From assembly GCF_046484155.1 (NCBI RefSeq), contig NZ_JAWOBT010000008.1:1-20459 (forward strand): DNA of 20,459 nucleotides, read 5' to 3'. The notes below the pieces were generated by a model. The model was not told where the DNA came from and searched no databases. It worked only from the letters and a program-made list of their open reading frames with translations. Made by a program: the position numbers and the translations under genes. The stretch's first letter is position 1. The number at the start of each line of letters is the position of its first letter. Source of the DNA: Alkalibacterium sp046484155. GTDB taxonomy: Bacteria > Bacillota > Bacilli > Lactobacillales > Carnobacteriaceae_A. This document shows positions 7,445 to 14,781 of this stretch, piece after piece.

Positions 7445-7484
7445 CAATAAGCGGAATAAAAGCCGTTATTGTTCTCTAATAACG
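7445..7484 (+). promoter_or_regulatory. Mutually exclusive hairpin segments before a terminator
   Basis: CAATAAGCGG (7445-7454) can pair, with one bulged base, with CCGTTATTG (7463-7471). CGTTATT (7464-7470) can instead pair perfectly with AATAACG (7478-7484). A perfect 15-bp terminator-like stem starts two bases later. The arrangement resembles an attenuator leader, but no gene follows on the plus strand, so its role is unclear. Confidence 0.3.
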
Positions 7485-7485
7485 T

Positions 7486-7527
7486 AGAACCACGAAGAAT
7501 AATGAGATTCTTCGTGGTTCTTATTTT
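7486..7527 (+). terminator. Strong hairpin with T-rich tail after the repeat array
   Basis: A perfect 15-bp stem AGAACCACGAAGAAT / ATTCTTCGTGGTTCT (7486-7500 with 7507-7521), loop AATGAG, then TTATTTT. On the minus strand the following bases are not U-rich. As the HD gene already has its own terminator upstream, this one implies a separate plus-strand transcript over the repeat array, or a remnant of one. Confidence 0.7.
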
Positions 7528-7683
7528 AGCGTCGGGACGACATGGACCACTTTCTACTTAAATTAAGACCCAGGCTCCAGCTTTCTGGTCATCAGCAATC
7601 AAATAGTTTTTTTCGGTTGTCGGGTTTTGATTTTTTATTTTCTTTTAGATATAAGCATCCTTCCTGATGTAACTAGGGAAGGA
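7528..7683. other. AT-rich gap without recognised features
   Basis: No gene is visible. A partial inverted repeat (GACCCAGG with CTGGTC) lies near 7566-7590. Before the lipoprotein stop there is only a weak minus-strand hairpin, ATCCTTCC with GGAAGGAT at 7657-7664 and 7677-7684. It overlaps the stop codon and is followed by TTATATCTAAAAG, so it is a poor terminator candidate. Confidence 0.4.
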
Positions 7684-8103
7684 TCATAATGGAGAATTGA
7701 GAAGCAGTTCGTTGTTCCGTAAATCTATGATTTTCAAACGGTTATCCTCTTCGATATAAATAGATTTGAAGACCTGCTCATCTCCATCCTGGAATAGAAT
7801 GACTCGGGTCGTTCCGTTATCCGTAATTAAATAGGCGTCATAACCCGTTGGGTCGAAAACATCCTGTTCAGCAAATTCTGCGTATTGATCCAAGTCATCA
7901 ATAGCTTCTGCTTGTTCTAATTCTTCCTCACTGATGGGAGCCAGTTCTTCATCTGTTACGACGGCTTCGCCCGGTTCATCTTCTATGGCTGCTTCTTCTT
8001 CGATTGGATCTAATGTTTCGGTTTCCCCGACTTCATCATCTGAGGTACACGCCGCTAAAGTGGTTGTAGCCAGAAACAGTATAACCAGATTTTTCTTATT
8101 CAT
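7684..8103 (-). CDS. Small acidic lipoprotein of unknown function
   Basis: A 139-aa protein with a type II signal peptide: MNKKN, a hydrophobic stretch, and the lipobox L16-A-A-C19, so Cys19 should be lipidated and the protein anchored on the outer face of the membrane. Residues ~20-80 are an extremely acidic, low-complexity linker (E/D-rich). The C-terminal ~55 residues (YDAYLITDNGTTRVILFQDG...) look like a small beta-rich domain that I cannot assign. AGGAGGG lies 6 bases before the ATG, and a good promoter is found upstream. It is divergent from the M-box/mgtE unit and not obviously part of an operon. The acidic linker may suit a salt- or alkali-adapted surface, but this is inference. Confidence 0.82.
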   Translation of the reverse strand: MNKKNLVILFLATTTLAACTSDDEVGETETLDPIEEEAAIEDEPGEAVVTDEELAPISEEELEQAEAIDDLDQYAEFAEQDVFDPTGYDAYLITDNGTTRVILFQDGDEQVFKSIYIEEDNRLKIIDLRNNELLLNSPL

Positions 8104-8152
8104 GTTATCCCTCCTAGATAAACTAGCCTCGATCGGGCGTCCTTACCTATTT

Positions 8153-8181
8153 AGTATAAGCACTCTTTGCATTGGCTTCAA
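8153..8181 (-). promoter_or_regulatory. Sigma-A-type promoter of the lipoprotein gene
   Basis: On the minus strand a TTGAAG -35 (8176-8181) and a TATACT -10 (8153-8158) are separated by exactly 17 bases, about 50 bases before the lipoprotein start. Confidence 0.65.
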
Positions 8182-8248
8182 AGATAACGCTCTCTACTTA
8201 ATATTGGATTATTTTGAAAAATTGAGAGCATCAAATGGGAACTATTGC

Positions 8249-8277
8249 TTGATTGACTATATAAGATTCGTTATGAT
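8249..8277 (+). promoter_or_regulatory. Sigma-A-type promoter of the M-box/mgtE transcript
   Basis: A TTGATT -35 (8249-8254) and a TATGAT -10 (8272-8277) are spaced by 17 bases. The predicted transcription start (~8284) falls just ahead of the riboswitch aptamer, as expected. Confidence 0.75.
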
Positions 8278-8294
8278 AAGAATGATAGATAACC

Positions 8295-8457
8295 GTAACC
8301 TTGTTAGGTGAGGCTACCATATGGAGACAAGCTACTGCCCAGAAATGTCTAAAGACACCAACGGGTCAGCAAAAATTTTCGGATGAAGGGGATTTTTAAC
8401 GTAGCTGAGGATTATTCTCTATGCCATATGAAGCTAAAGCTCAACGACAGAGGTGTT
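8295..8457 (+). promoter_or_regulatory. M-box (ykoK) magnesium riboswitch
   Basis: The aptamer shows the conserved M-box segments in order: TTGTTAGGTGAGGCT, CATATGGAGACA, CTACTGCCCAGAAATGTC, AAAGACACCAACGGGTCA, GATTTTTAACGTAGCTGAGG, and CTATGCCATATGAAGCTAAA followed by GCTCAACGACAG. High Mg2+ should stabilise the aptamer and let the downstream terminator form. At low Mg2+, GAGGTGTT (8450-8457), which includes the 3' strand of P1, can instead pair with AACACGCTC (8487-8495) as an antiterminator. The downstream gene is the Mg2+ channel gene mgtE, the standard target. Confidence 0.96.
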
Positions 8458-8486
8458 TTTGGAGATGACTTGACGTTCATGTTCTT

Positions 8487-8513
8487 AACACGCTCAAATA
8501 AGCGTGTTTTTTT
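8487..8513 (+). terminator. Expression-platform terminator of the M-box
   Basis: An 8-bp perfect stem AACACGCT / AGCGTGTT (8487-8494 with 8501-8508) runs straight into seven Ts. Its 5' arm is also the partner of the putative antiterminator. Confidence 0.9.
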
Positions 8514-8606
8514 ATCTGTAAATTTATAAACGATCTCGAGTTTATATTGATTTTTTTCAAAACAAACCTTCTTGTTACAAATTTTAAGAAAATGGAGGTG
8601 AGGCGA

Positions 8607-8726
8607 ATGGATGCTGTTCCCTTATCGAAAGCGATGAAAAACAATGAGCGATCAATTAAAAACGGACCATCGCCAAACCAGATAGAAGAAGGGTGTTATG
8701 ACTATGAAACTAGTGAAAAGCAATAA
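8607..8726 (+). CDS. 39-residue upstream ORF between M-box and mgtE
   Basis: A short reading frame (starts MDAVPLSKAMKNNERS, ends YETSEKQ, TAA at 8724-8726) begins behind a near-perfect Shine-Dalgarno, GGAGGTGAGG, about 5 bases before the ATG. It overlaps the mgtE start (8698) by 29 bases in another frame. The mgtE site itself has only a weak AAGGG. The layout suggests that translation of this leader delivers ribosomes to mgtE or controls access to it, as short leader ORFs do for enterobacterial Mg2+ transporters. The peptide has three prolines and an acidic C-terminal half. I recognise no homologous family. The strong ribosome site is direct evidence for translation; a regulatory function is inference. 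Confidence 0.45.
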   Translation: MDAVPLSKAMKNNERSIKNGPSPNQIEEGCYDYETSEKQ

Positions 8727-10071
8727 ACAGAAAACATATGAACATATTTTTAAAGCAGCGAAAGAAAATGATAAGCAGGCTTTCAGAGATCTGTTTTTAA
8801 GATTGCATGATCGTGACCAGCACGAAGTTTTCCATCTGCTTTATCCTGATAAGAAACGTAAAATCTCTGAATTTTTAACGCCTGAAGAATTTGCAGAGAT
8901 TTTTGAATGGATGGAAACAGAAGACCAGGAAGCCGCTGTACAGTATCTGCCTGATGAATATATGGCCGAAGTCTTTAACTTCATGGCTGCTGATGATGTG
9001 GCGCGTTTTCTTTCTGAAAGTGAAGAAACGGACAATCAGACACTATTAGCTATGATGGATGACGAGGAAAGCAAGCGTGTCAAGGAGCTGCTATCCTACG
9101 AACCTGAAACTGCCGGGTCTATAATGACGAAGGAATTCATCGCTATCCATCACAAACAGTCGATGTCTGAAGTAATCAAGAATTTGAGAGAAATTGGCAG
9201 CGAAGCGGAAACGATTTATTATTTATATGTCATCGATGATAATGACCGCTTAGTGGGAGTATTGTCACTAAGAGACCTACTGCTTTCCCCGGAAAATGAA
9301 ACAGTCGCAAATATTATGTTCACACAAGTTGTATCTGTCAATATCGGTGATGACCAGGAACAAGTCGCACGTATCATTCAAGATTATGATTTACTGGCTA
9401 TTCCAGTATTAGATCATGATGGAAGAATGCAGGGAATCGTCACAGTCGATGACGTAATGGATGTTATCGAAGAAGAAACAACAGAAGACTTCAATGAATT
9501 TGCTGCGATCAGTCGTGGGGATGAAGACCGTCGTAAAACCTCACCTTTATCTACCGCCAAGTCTAGAATTCCCTGGATCGTTATCCTGTTGTTTTTGGGG
9601 ATGATCACAGGCGGGCTCATTGGTATTTTTGAAGAAACATTGGAGTCCGTTGTCTTATTGGCAGCCTTCATGCCGATCATGATGGGTACCGCCGGTAATG
9701 TGGGCACCCAGTCTTTGGCCGTCGCTGTACGTAATTTGAATATTGATGATGACCGCGATAAAGAGAGTTTCATTCAGACCATAAAAAACGAATTAGGTGC
9801 CGGAATGATAATGGGTTTAATTGCCGGAATAGTCATGATTGCTATCGTAGTGGTTATTTACGGAAATGCCGTGCTAGCCTTCATCATTGCGGTGTCCATG
9901 TTTATTACGGTCAGTATGGCTACCGTGATCGGAACGACCATTCCGACGATCATCGACAAGTTTAATATTGATCCGGCCATTGCTTCAGGGCCTTTTATAA
10001 CAACGATAAATGACTCGCTCAGTTTGATCATTTACTTTACGATCGCTACAATGCTTATAGAGTTTCTTTAG
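8698..10071 (+). CDS. mgtE: Magnesium channel/transporter MgtE
   Basis: A Mg2+-selective channel of the cell membrane, gated by cytoplasmic Mg2+. In order: a helical MgtE N-terminal domain (~15-130), two CBS domains (~135-265; ETAGSIMTKEF starts the first, VANIMFTQVVSV the second), a plug-helix region, then five membrane segments (~290-457). The family motif GTAGNVGTQSLAVAVRNL and the last-helix motif DPAIASGPFITTIND are present; the final Asp439 corresponds by motif to the pore Asp that binds Mg2+ in characterised MgtE. At 457 aa the length is normal. The start could be 8698 or the ATG at 8704: the weak AAGGG is 4 bases from the first and 10 from the second. The gene is under an M-box riboswitch and preceded by an overlapping leader ORF. 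No clear terminator follows. Confidence 0.97.
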   Translation: MTMKLVKSNKQKTYEHIFKAAKENDKQAFRDLFLRLHDRDQHEVFHLLYPDKKRKISEFLTPEEFAEIFEWMETEDQEAAVQYLPDEYMAEVFNFMAADDVARFLSESEETDNQTLLAMMDDEESKRVKELLSYEPETAGSIMTKEFIAIHHKQSMSEVIKNLREIGSEAETIYYLYVIDDNDRLVGVLSLRDLLLSPENETVANIMFTQVVSVNIGDDQEQVARIIQDYDLLAIPVLDHDGRMQGIVTVDDVMDVIEEETTEDFNEFAAISRGDEDRRKTSPLSTAKSRIPWIVILLFLGMITGGLIGIFEETLESVVLLAAFMPIMMGTAGNVGTQSLAVAVRNLNIDDDRDKESFIQTIKNELGAGMIMGLIAGIVMIAIVVVIYGNAVLAFIIAVSMFITVSMATVIGTTIPTIIDKFNIDPAIASGPFITTINDSLSLIIYFTIATMLIEFL

Positions 10072-10114
10072 AATGTGAACAAAAACGGTATTTTTTTAAA
10101 TTATAGGTGAGACG

Positions 10115-10143
10115 TACCATTTCATGACTGTTAGTGGTATAAT
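10115..10143 (+). promoter_or_regulatory. Promoter and possible operator of the HxlR-type regulator
   Basis: There is a consensus TATAAT -10 at 10138-10143 but no good -35. An inverted repeat, TACCA (10115-10119) with TGGTA (10135-10139), overlaps it. HxlR regulators commonly bind such dyads and often control themselves, so this is an operator candidate. Confidence 0.45.
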
Positions 10144-10172
10144 AACAGGTGTGAAAGTAGAGGTGACAGCAT

Positions 10173-10520
10173 ATGATAGAAATGTCTACGACAGATACAC
10201 TCCAAGACAAAGTCATTTGTCCCAAGTTTGAACAGACCTTTACCATCTTAGGTAAAAAATGGACAGGATTGATTATTGATGTATTGTTGGATGGACCTCG
10301 TCGATTTAAAGACTTGTCACAGTCAATATCTGGCGTCAGTGATCGTGTATTAGTCGAACGTCTCAAAGAACTTGAAAAAGAAGAGATCGTAACCAAAAAC
10401 CTGGACGATTCCTGTGATATGAAATCAGGGTATTGTTTAACTGAAAAAGGCAAAGACTTAAAAAAAGTTATGATCGAAGTACAACATTGGGCAGACTTAT
10501 GGGTTTGCGAAATAGACTAA
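10173..10520 (+). CDS. HxlR-family transcriptional regulator
   Basis: A 115-aa winged helix-turn-helix protein with the HxlR pattern: VICPKFEQTFTILGKKWT, then the helix-turn-helix RRFKDLSQSISGVSDRVLVERLKELE, then a wing ending YCLTEKGKDL. Cys16 sits at the position used as a redox/electrophile sensor in YodB, HypR and relatives; Cys81, Cys88 and Cys112 are also present. A sensor role is therefore possible but unproven. GAGGTGA lies 6 bases before the ATG; a second ATG at 10182 is less well placed. The usual target of such regulators is an adjacent oxidoreductase gene, but none is next to it. Instead the phenylalanine T-box begins eight bases after its stop, so it may be co-transcribed with pheST or hold the pheST promoter in its 3' end. 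Confidence 0.9.
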   Translation: MIEMSTTDTLQDKVICPKFEQTFTILGKKWTGLIIDVLLDGPRRFKDLSQSISGVSDRVLVERLKELEKEEIVTKNLDDSCDMKSGYCLTEKGKDLKKVMIEVQHWADLWVCEID

Positions 10521-10527
10521 AACAACA

Positions 10528-10769
10528 GATGAAAAAGAGTACTCTGACGAAACACTACTAGAGAACGATGTCCTGGCTGAAAACATCGATTGAATCGTCT
10601 GAGGAAGTTCACTTTCATCACTTATTTGCTCGGTCCGAACTGGGCAAATAAGTATGTAGATTAACCTTTAATCTCGGTATGCGCCGTTATGCAAAAGTGC
10701 AAAAGGAAACTTTTGAACAAGGGTGGTACCGCGTGTTGACCTCGTCCCTCTATTGGGACGGGGTTTTTT
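10528..10769 (+). promoter_or_regulatory. T-box leader responding to uncharged tRNA-Phe
   Basis: Stem I is closed by GATGAAA / TTTCATC (10528-10534 with 10613-10619) and also contains GACGA/TCGTC and CGATGT/ACATCG pairs. The specifier loop has AGTA (10538-10541) and GAA (10604-10606) of the loop-E motif, directly before the specifier codon TTC at 10608-10610, which means Phe. A further stem ACTTATTTGC / GCAAATAAGT follows. The T-box sequence AAGGGTGGTACCGCG is at 10719-10733, then the terminator. Uncharged tRNA-Phe should stabilise the antiterminator and switch on pheST. Specifier and downstream genes agree. Confidence 0.97.
10740..10769 (+). terminator. T-box terminator
   Basis: CCTCGTCCC with GGGACGGGG (10740-10748 and 10755-10763, one T-G wobble), six-base loop, then six Ts. 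It competes with the antiterminator that contains the T-box sequence. Confidence 0.93.
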
Positions 10770-10827
10770 ATTTTGTTTTAAAAAATCATCAGACAAAAAG
10801 TCATATTTTAAATAAAGGAGCATGACG

Positions 10828-11874
10828 ATGGAAATGGAAAAGAAATTAACGACACTGCTGGAAAACGCAAAAGAAGAAGTGAGCAGCGCGTCTGAATTAA
10901 AAGAAATCGAAAGCTTGCGCGTCAAATACTTAGGTAAAAAAGGTGAAGTCACAGGTGTCTTAAAAGGCATGAAAGACGTCTCCTCTGAACAGCGTCCTGT
11001 GTTAGGCAAAAAAGCGAATGACGTGCGTGACGAAATCACCGCTGTTTTGTCTGAAAAGAAAACCAGCCTGGAAAAAGAAGCGCTGGAAAAACAACTCGCT
11101 GAAGAAGCTATTGATGTCACTCTGCCGGGTAGACAAGTGAAAACCGGTCAAACACATGTATTGACTCAAATCATGGAAGACATCGAAGATTTGTTTTTAG
11201 GCATGGGTTATCAGGTGATTGAAGGAACAGAAGTAGAAACGGATTATTACAACTTTGAACGTGTCAACTTACCGCAGAATCATCCAGCCCGTGATATGCA
11301 GGACACCTTTTATATCACGTCAGATGTCTTACTGCGTACACACACGTCACCGATCCAGGCACGAACGCTAGAGAATCATGATTTCTCAAAAGGACCACTT
11401 AAAATGATCAGTCCGGGTAAAGTCTATCGTCGCGATACCGATGACGCGACGCACTCCCATCAGTTCCATCAGATCGAAGGCATGGTTATTGACGAAAACA
11501 TTACCATGGCAGATTTAAAAGGGACGCTGGAACTTTTAGCTAAGAAAATGTTTGGTGAAGAAAGAGAAATCCGTCTGCGTCCAAGCTATTTTCCGTTTAC
11601 AGAACCGTCTGTTGAAGTCGATGTGTCCTGTTTCAAATGCGGAGGTAAAGGATGTAATGTCTGCAAACAAACCGGTTGGATCGAAATTTTAGGTGCCGGC
11701 ATGACGCATCCCCATGTACTGGAGATGTCTGGTGTAGATTCTTCGAAATATGGCGGATTTGCTTTCGGATTAGGCCCTGACCGTATCGCGATGCTGAAAT
11801 ATGGCGTGGATGACATTCGTAATTTCTATTTAAATGATCAGCGATTCTTGGAACAATTTAAAAGGAAGGGGTAG
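10828..11874 (+). CDS. pheS: Phenylalanine--tRNA ligase alpha subunit
   Basis: Catalytic alpha subunit of the cytoplasmic alpha2-beta2 synthetase that charges tRNA-Phe. An N-terminal coiled coil (~1-85) is followed by the class II core: THTSPIQAR, motif 2 with HSHQFHQIEGM, the Cys-rich stretch CFKCGGKGCNVC common in Firmicutes PheS, and motif 3 FGLGPDRIAMLKYG near the C terminus. I chose the ATG at 10828 and not the one at 10822, because AAAGGAG ends one base before 10822, too close to serve it, but 7 bases before 10828. This gives 348 aa, a normal length. It is the first gene after the T-box, with pheT six bases downstream in the same transcript. Confidence 0.98.
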   Translation: MEMEKKLTTLLENAKEEVSSASELKEIESLRVKYLGKKGEVTGVLKGMKDVSSEQRPVLGKKANDVRDEITAVLSEKKTSLEKEALEKQLAEEAIDVTLPGRQVKTGQTHVLTQIMEDIEDLFLGMGYQVIEGTEVETDYYNFERVNLPQNHPARDMQDTFYITSDVLLRTHTSPIQARTLENHDFSKGPLKMISPGKVYRRDTDDATHSHQFHQIEGMVIDENITMADLKGTLELLAKKMFGEEREIRLRPSYFPFTEPSVEVDVSCFKCGGKGCNVCKQTGWIEILGAGMTHPHVLEMSGVDSSKYGGFAFGLGPDRIAMLKYGVDDIRNFYLNDQRFLEQFKRKG

Positions 11875-11880
11875 GATAGC

Positions 11881-14298
11881 ATGAGAGTATCAGTCAAGTG
11901 GTTAAGTGAATATTTAGATTTAAACGGTATTTCTCCAATAGAATTGGCAGACCAGATCACCTTAACTGGGATCGAAGTGGATGGAGTGAGTATGCCTTCG
12001 ATCGATTTAGAAAACTTTGTCGTCGGCAAAGTGCTGACAAGTGAACAAATGGCAGATTCAGATCATCTGAACCTGACGACGGTCGATGTCGATCTGGGAG
12101 AACACGCGCAGATCGTTTGTGGTGCGCCTAACGTTAAAGCTGGACAAAAGGTCATTGTCGCTTTACCGGGTGCAACCTTACCTAATGGATTGAAAATTAA
12201 AAAGAGCAAATTAAGAGGCGTCGTATCGAATGGCATGATCTGCAGCTTGCAGGAATTAGGCTTTTCTGATTCAGTCGTACCGAAGAAAGTCGAAGACGGC
12301 ATTTATGTCCTGCCAGACGATGCGGAGATCGGTACCAATGTCTTACCTTATATTGGTCTGGATGACACCTTTATTGAACTGGATATTACGCCGAACCGTG
12401 CCGACGCTCTGAGTATGCGCGGGGTAGGCTATGAGGTCGGAGCCATCCTTTCGCAGCAACCTGACTTCAAAGAGGTCACTGTTTTGGAAGACGATTCTGC
12501 AGATATCAGCGATTATATCGATGTCTCAGTTGACGATGCAAAGGATGCACCCGTATACAAGATGCGTGTGATCAAAGAAGTCACCGTGAAAGAAAGTCCG
12601 CTATGGCTGCAGCGTAAACTGATGCATGCAGGCATCCGTCCCATCGATGCCGTCGTTGACGTAACGAATTACATCATGCTGGAGTACGGACAACCGCTGC
12701 ATGCTTTTGATTACGATGCCTTAGATTCTAAAACAATCACTGTTAGAAGAGCGGCGCAAGGCGAAACACTGGTGACGCTAGATGGGCAGGAGCGTCAGCT
12801 TAGTCCGGACAACCTGGTCATCACGAACGGTGACGAGCCGGTCGCTTTAGCAGGTGTCATGGGTGGCGAGAATACCCACGTCACAAGTGAGACAAGTACG
12901 ATCGCTCTTGAATCAGCCTTGTTCGAATCAAGTATCATCAGAAAAACGGCGCAAGCACTCAATTTGAGAAGTGAAGCGAGTTCACGTTTCGAAAAAGGAC
13001 TCAATATAGCAACCATTGAAAAAGCGCTGGATCATGCGGCTCAACTGATCGCAGAACTTGGCAATGGGGAAGTCGTCAGTGGTGTGGCACGTGTCGAAGC
13101 CATTCAGCCGGAAGATAAAAAAGTAACCATCACACTCGCTAAAATCAATCAAACGCTGGGAACAGATCTATCACTTGATGAGGTGGTAAACTTGATGAAC
13201 CGTTTAGGCTTTGACAGTCAAACAGCCGCTCAAACACTAACAGTCATCGTTCCACCAAGACGCTGGGATATCGAGATCGAAGCAGATATTATTGAAGAAG
13301 TGGCTCGATTACACGGGTATAACAAATTACCGGCGACACTTCCACAAAGCGAATCTGTGCCAGGAGAATTAACGCACAAACAGCAGCGGGTCCGTGAAAC
13401 GCGTCACTTCATGGAAGGCGCAGGGTTGTCTCAGGCAATCAGTTACGCTTTAACGACAAACACAAAAGCTCAGGCATTCTCACGTGTCGAAGGCGAGCCG
13501 GTAAAATTGGATTGGCCAATGAGTGCCGAACATCAGGCCTTACGCAAAAGTTTACTGAGCGGTTTACTGGATAATGTCCAGTATAATGTTGCGCGACAAA
13601 ACAGACATGTCAGCTTTTATGAAATCGGTCGGGTGTTCTATCCCGTTGCAGATTCGAAATTGCCACAAGAAGTGACACACGTCTCAGGAGCCCTAACCGG
13701 ATCACGCATAGAAGCAAACTGGCAGGAAGACGAGCAGACGGTGGATTTTTATGCTGTTAAAGGCATCGTGGACGAATGGTTTGAAGTGATCGGTGTATCT
13801 GAAGAGATCAGCTACGAACCGACACAGGCCTATGCCGAGCTTCACCCAGGACGCACAGCTGAGATCAAGTGGAGAGATAAGGTCGTCGGTGTCATCGGAC
13901 AGTTACACCCAACTCTCGCGGATGAACGCGATCTGAAAGAAACTTATTTGTTTGAAATCAATATGGATGATTTACTGGATAACGACAAGAAAGCCTTGAT
14001 CTATTCCACTATTCCAAAATATCCGGGAACATCACGGGATGTCGCGTTTATTGTGGACGAGACCGTGTTGCATGACACGATCCTTTCTGTGATGAAAGAA
14101 AACGGCGGGAAATGGTTGAAATCTATTCGACTCTTTGATTTATATCAGGGCGAAAACATTGAGCAGGGGAAAAAATCAATGGCGTATAGCCTGGCCTACC
14201 TGAACCCGGAAGCAACATTAAAGGAAGAAGAGGTAACTAAAGACTTCGAACAAGTGAAAGAAGCCCTAGTTAAACACTTCGATGCAGAAATCAGATAA
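11881..14298 (+). CDS. pheT: Phenylalanine--tRNA ligase beta subunit
   Basis: The beta subunit (805 aa, normal) carries tRNA recognition and editing. Visible domains: an N-terminal tRNA-binding OB fold (~40-150; FVVGKVL, VCGAPNV, GMICSLQELG), the B3/B4 editing domain (~210-390; HAFDYDAL, GVMGG), B5 (~405-478; IEEVARLHGYN just after it), a class II-like core (~480-690), and the C-terminal ferredoxin-like anticodon-binding domain (~710-804; PKYPGTSRDVAF). A purine-rich GGAAGGGG site lies upstream of the ATG. The gene is co-transcribed with pheS and followed by a strong terminator. In bacilli rnhC often follows pheT; it is absent here. Confidence 0.98.
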   Translation: MRVSVKWLSEYLDLNGISPIELADQITLTGIEVDGVSMPSIDLENFVVGKVLTSEQMADSDHLNLTTVDVDLGEHAQIVCGAPNVKAGQKVIVALPGATLPNGLKIKKSKLRGVVSNGMICSLQELGFSDSVVPKKVEDGIYVLPDDAEIGTNVLPYIGLDDTFIELDITPNRADALSMRGVGYEVGAILSQQPDFKEVTVLEDDSADISDYIDVSVDDAKDAPVYKMRVIKEVTVKESPLWLQRKLMHAGIRPIDAVVDVTNYIMLEYGQPLHAFDYDALDSKTITVRRAAQGETLVTLDGQERQLSPDNLVITNGDEPVALAGVMGGENTHVTSETSTIALESALFESSIIRKTAQALNLRSEASSRFEKGLNIATIEKALDHAAQLIAELGNGEVVSGVARVEAIQPEDKKVTITLAKINQTLGTDLSLDEVVNLMNRLGFDSQTAAQTLTVIVPPRRWDIEIEADIIEEVARLHGYNKLPATLPQSESVPGELTHKQQRVRETRHFMEGAGLSQAISYALTTNTKAQAFSRVEGEPVKLDWPMSAEHQALRKSLLSGLLDNVQYNVARQNRHVSFYEIGRVFYPVADSKLPQEVTHVSGALTGSRIEANWQEDEQTVDFYAVKGIVDEWFEVIGVSEEISYEPTQAYAELHPGRTAEIKWRDKVVGVIGQLHPTLADERDLKETYLFEINMDDLLDNDKKALIYSTIPKYPGTSRDVAFIVDETVLHDTILSVMKENGGKWLKSIRLFDLYQGENIEQGKKSMAYSLAYLNPEATLKEEEVTKDFEQVKEALVKHFDAEIR

Positions 14299-14342
14299 CA
14301 AACAAACTAGAGTAGGCTTCACTTGAAAACATAGAAATTTTT

Positions 14343-14372
14343 CAGAGTAGATATCCGTCTACTCTGTTTTTT
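14343..14372 (+). terminator. Intrinsic terminator of the pheST operon
   Basis: A 9-bp perfect stem CAGAGTAGA / TCTACTCTG (14343-14351 with 14358-14366), loop TATCCG, six Ts. It lies 45 bases after the pheT stop. Confidence 0.93.
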
Positions 14373-14452
14373 CACATAAACGATCTTTATTATTCACGGA
14401 AAACAGTATAAAAAAAGCTGGAAGTAATGCACTCTGAACGAATTCGTGTTAT

Positions 14453-14458
14453 TATAAT
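14453..14458 (+). promoter_or_regulatory. -10 element upstream of zapA
   Basis: A consensus TATAAT 30 bases before the zapA ATG. No recognisable -35 lies 16-18 bases upstream, so the promoter is weak or unusual. It is placed correctly to start the zapA-cvpA transcript after the pheST terminator. Confidence 0.45.
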
Positions 14459-14488
14459 AAAGAATTTGAGAAGCGAGGGGGCTGTGTC

Positions 14489-14758
14489 ATGTCCGAAGGG
14501 AAGCGAAGATATAAAGCAACCATAGATGGAGAAACGTACACTATTGTTGGTTCAAAGCCTGAAAAACATATGCGCGTCGTCGCAGAGACAGTGGATGAAC
14601 AATTAAGCCAACTAAAAGAATTAACAAAAGGTCTGGATAAAGAAAAAAGAGCCATCTTACTGGCGATCAATGCGGTATCGGATCAATTAACGATGCGATA
14701 TGAACTGGAACAACTGAAAGAAAAATATGAACAGTTAGAGCAAGATTTAGAAAACTAA
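14489..14758 (+). CDS. zapA: Cell division protein ZapA
   Basis: An 89-aa cytoplasmic FtsZ-associated protein that promotes Z-ring bundling. The N-terminal half has the ZapA globular pattern (KRRYKATIDGETYTIVGSKPEKHMRVVAETVDE); the C-terminal half is a coiled coil (from RAILLAINAVSDQ to LEQDLEN) used for dimer/tetramer formation. Length is typical. GAGGGGG lies about 9 bases upstream of the ATG. It is followed after 23 bases by the cvpA-like gene, the conserved Firmicutes order. Confidence 0.94.
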   Translation: MSEGKRRYKATIDGETYTIVGSKPEKHMRVVAETVDEQLSQLKELTKGLDKEKRAILLAINAVSDQLTMRYELEQLKEKYEQLEQDLEN

Positions 14759-14781
14759 CTGTAGTAAATAAGGAGAAAAGT

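Noticed and set aside
7934..8311. 125-residue plus-strand ORF opposite the lipoprotein gene
   Set aside because: Low-complexity Ser-rich product that mirrors the acidic linker codons of the lipoprotein; no ribosome site.
10071..10110. Terminator directly after mgtE
   Set aside because: There is a T run near 10091 but no stable stem before it.
10822..10827. ATG at 10822 as the start of pheS
   Set aside because: AAAGGAG ends one base before it; spacing is right for the ATG at 10828.
10055..11120. Minus-strand ORFs over hxlR, the T-box and pheS
   Set aside because: They run antisense to clearly assigned genes and the T-box, and have no family features.
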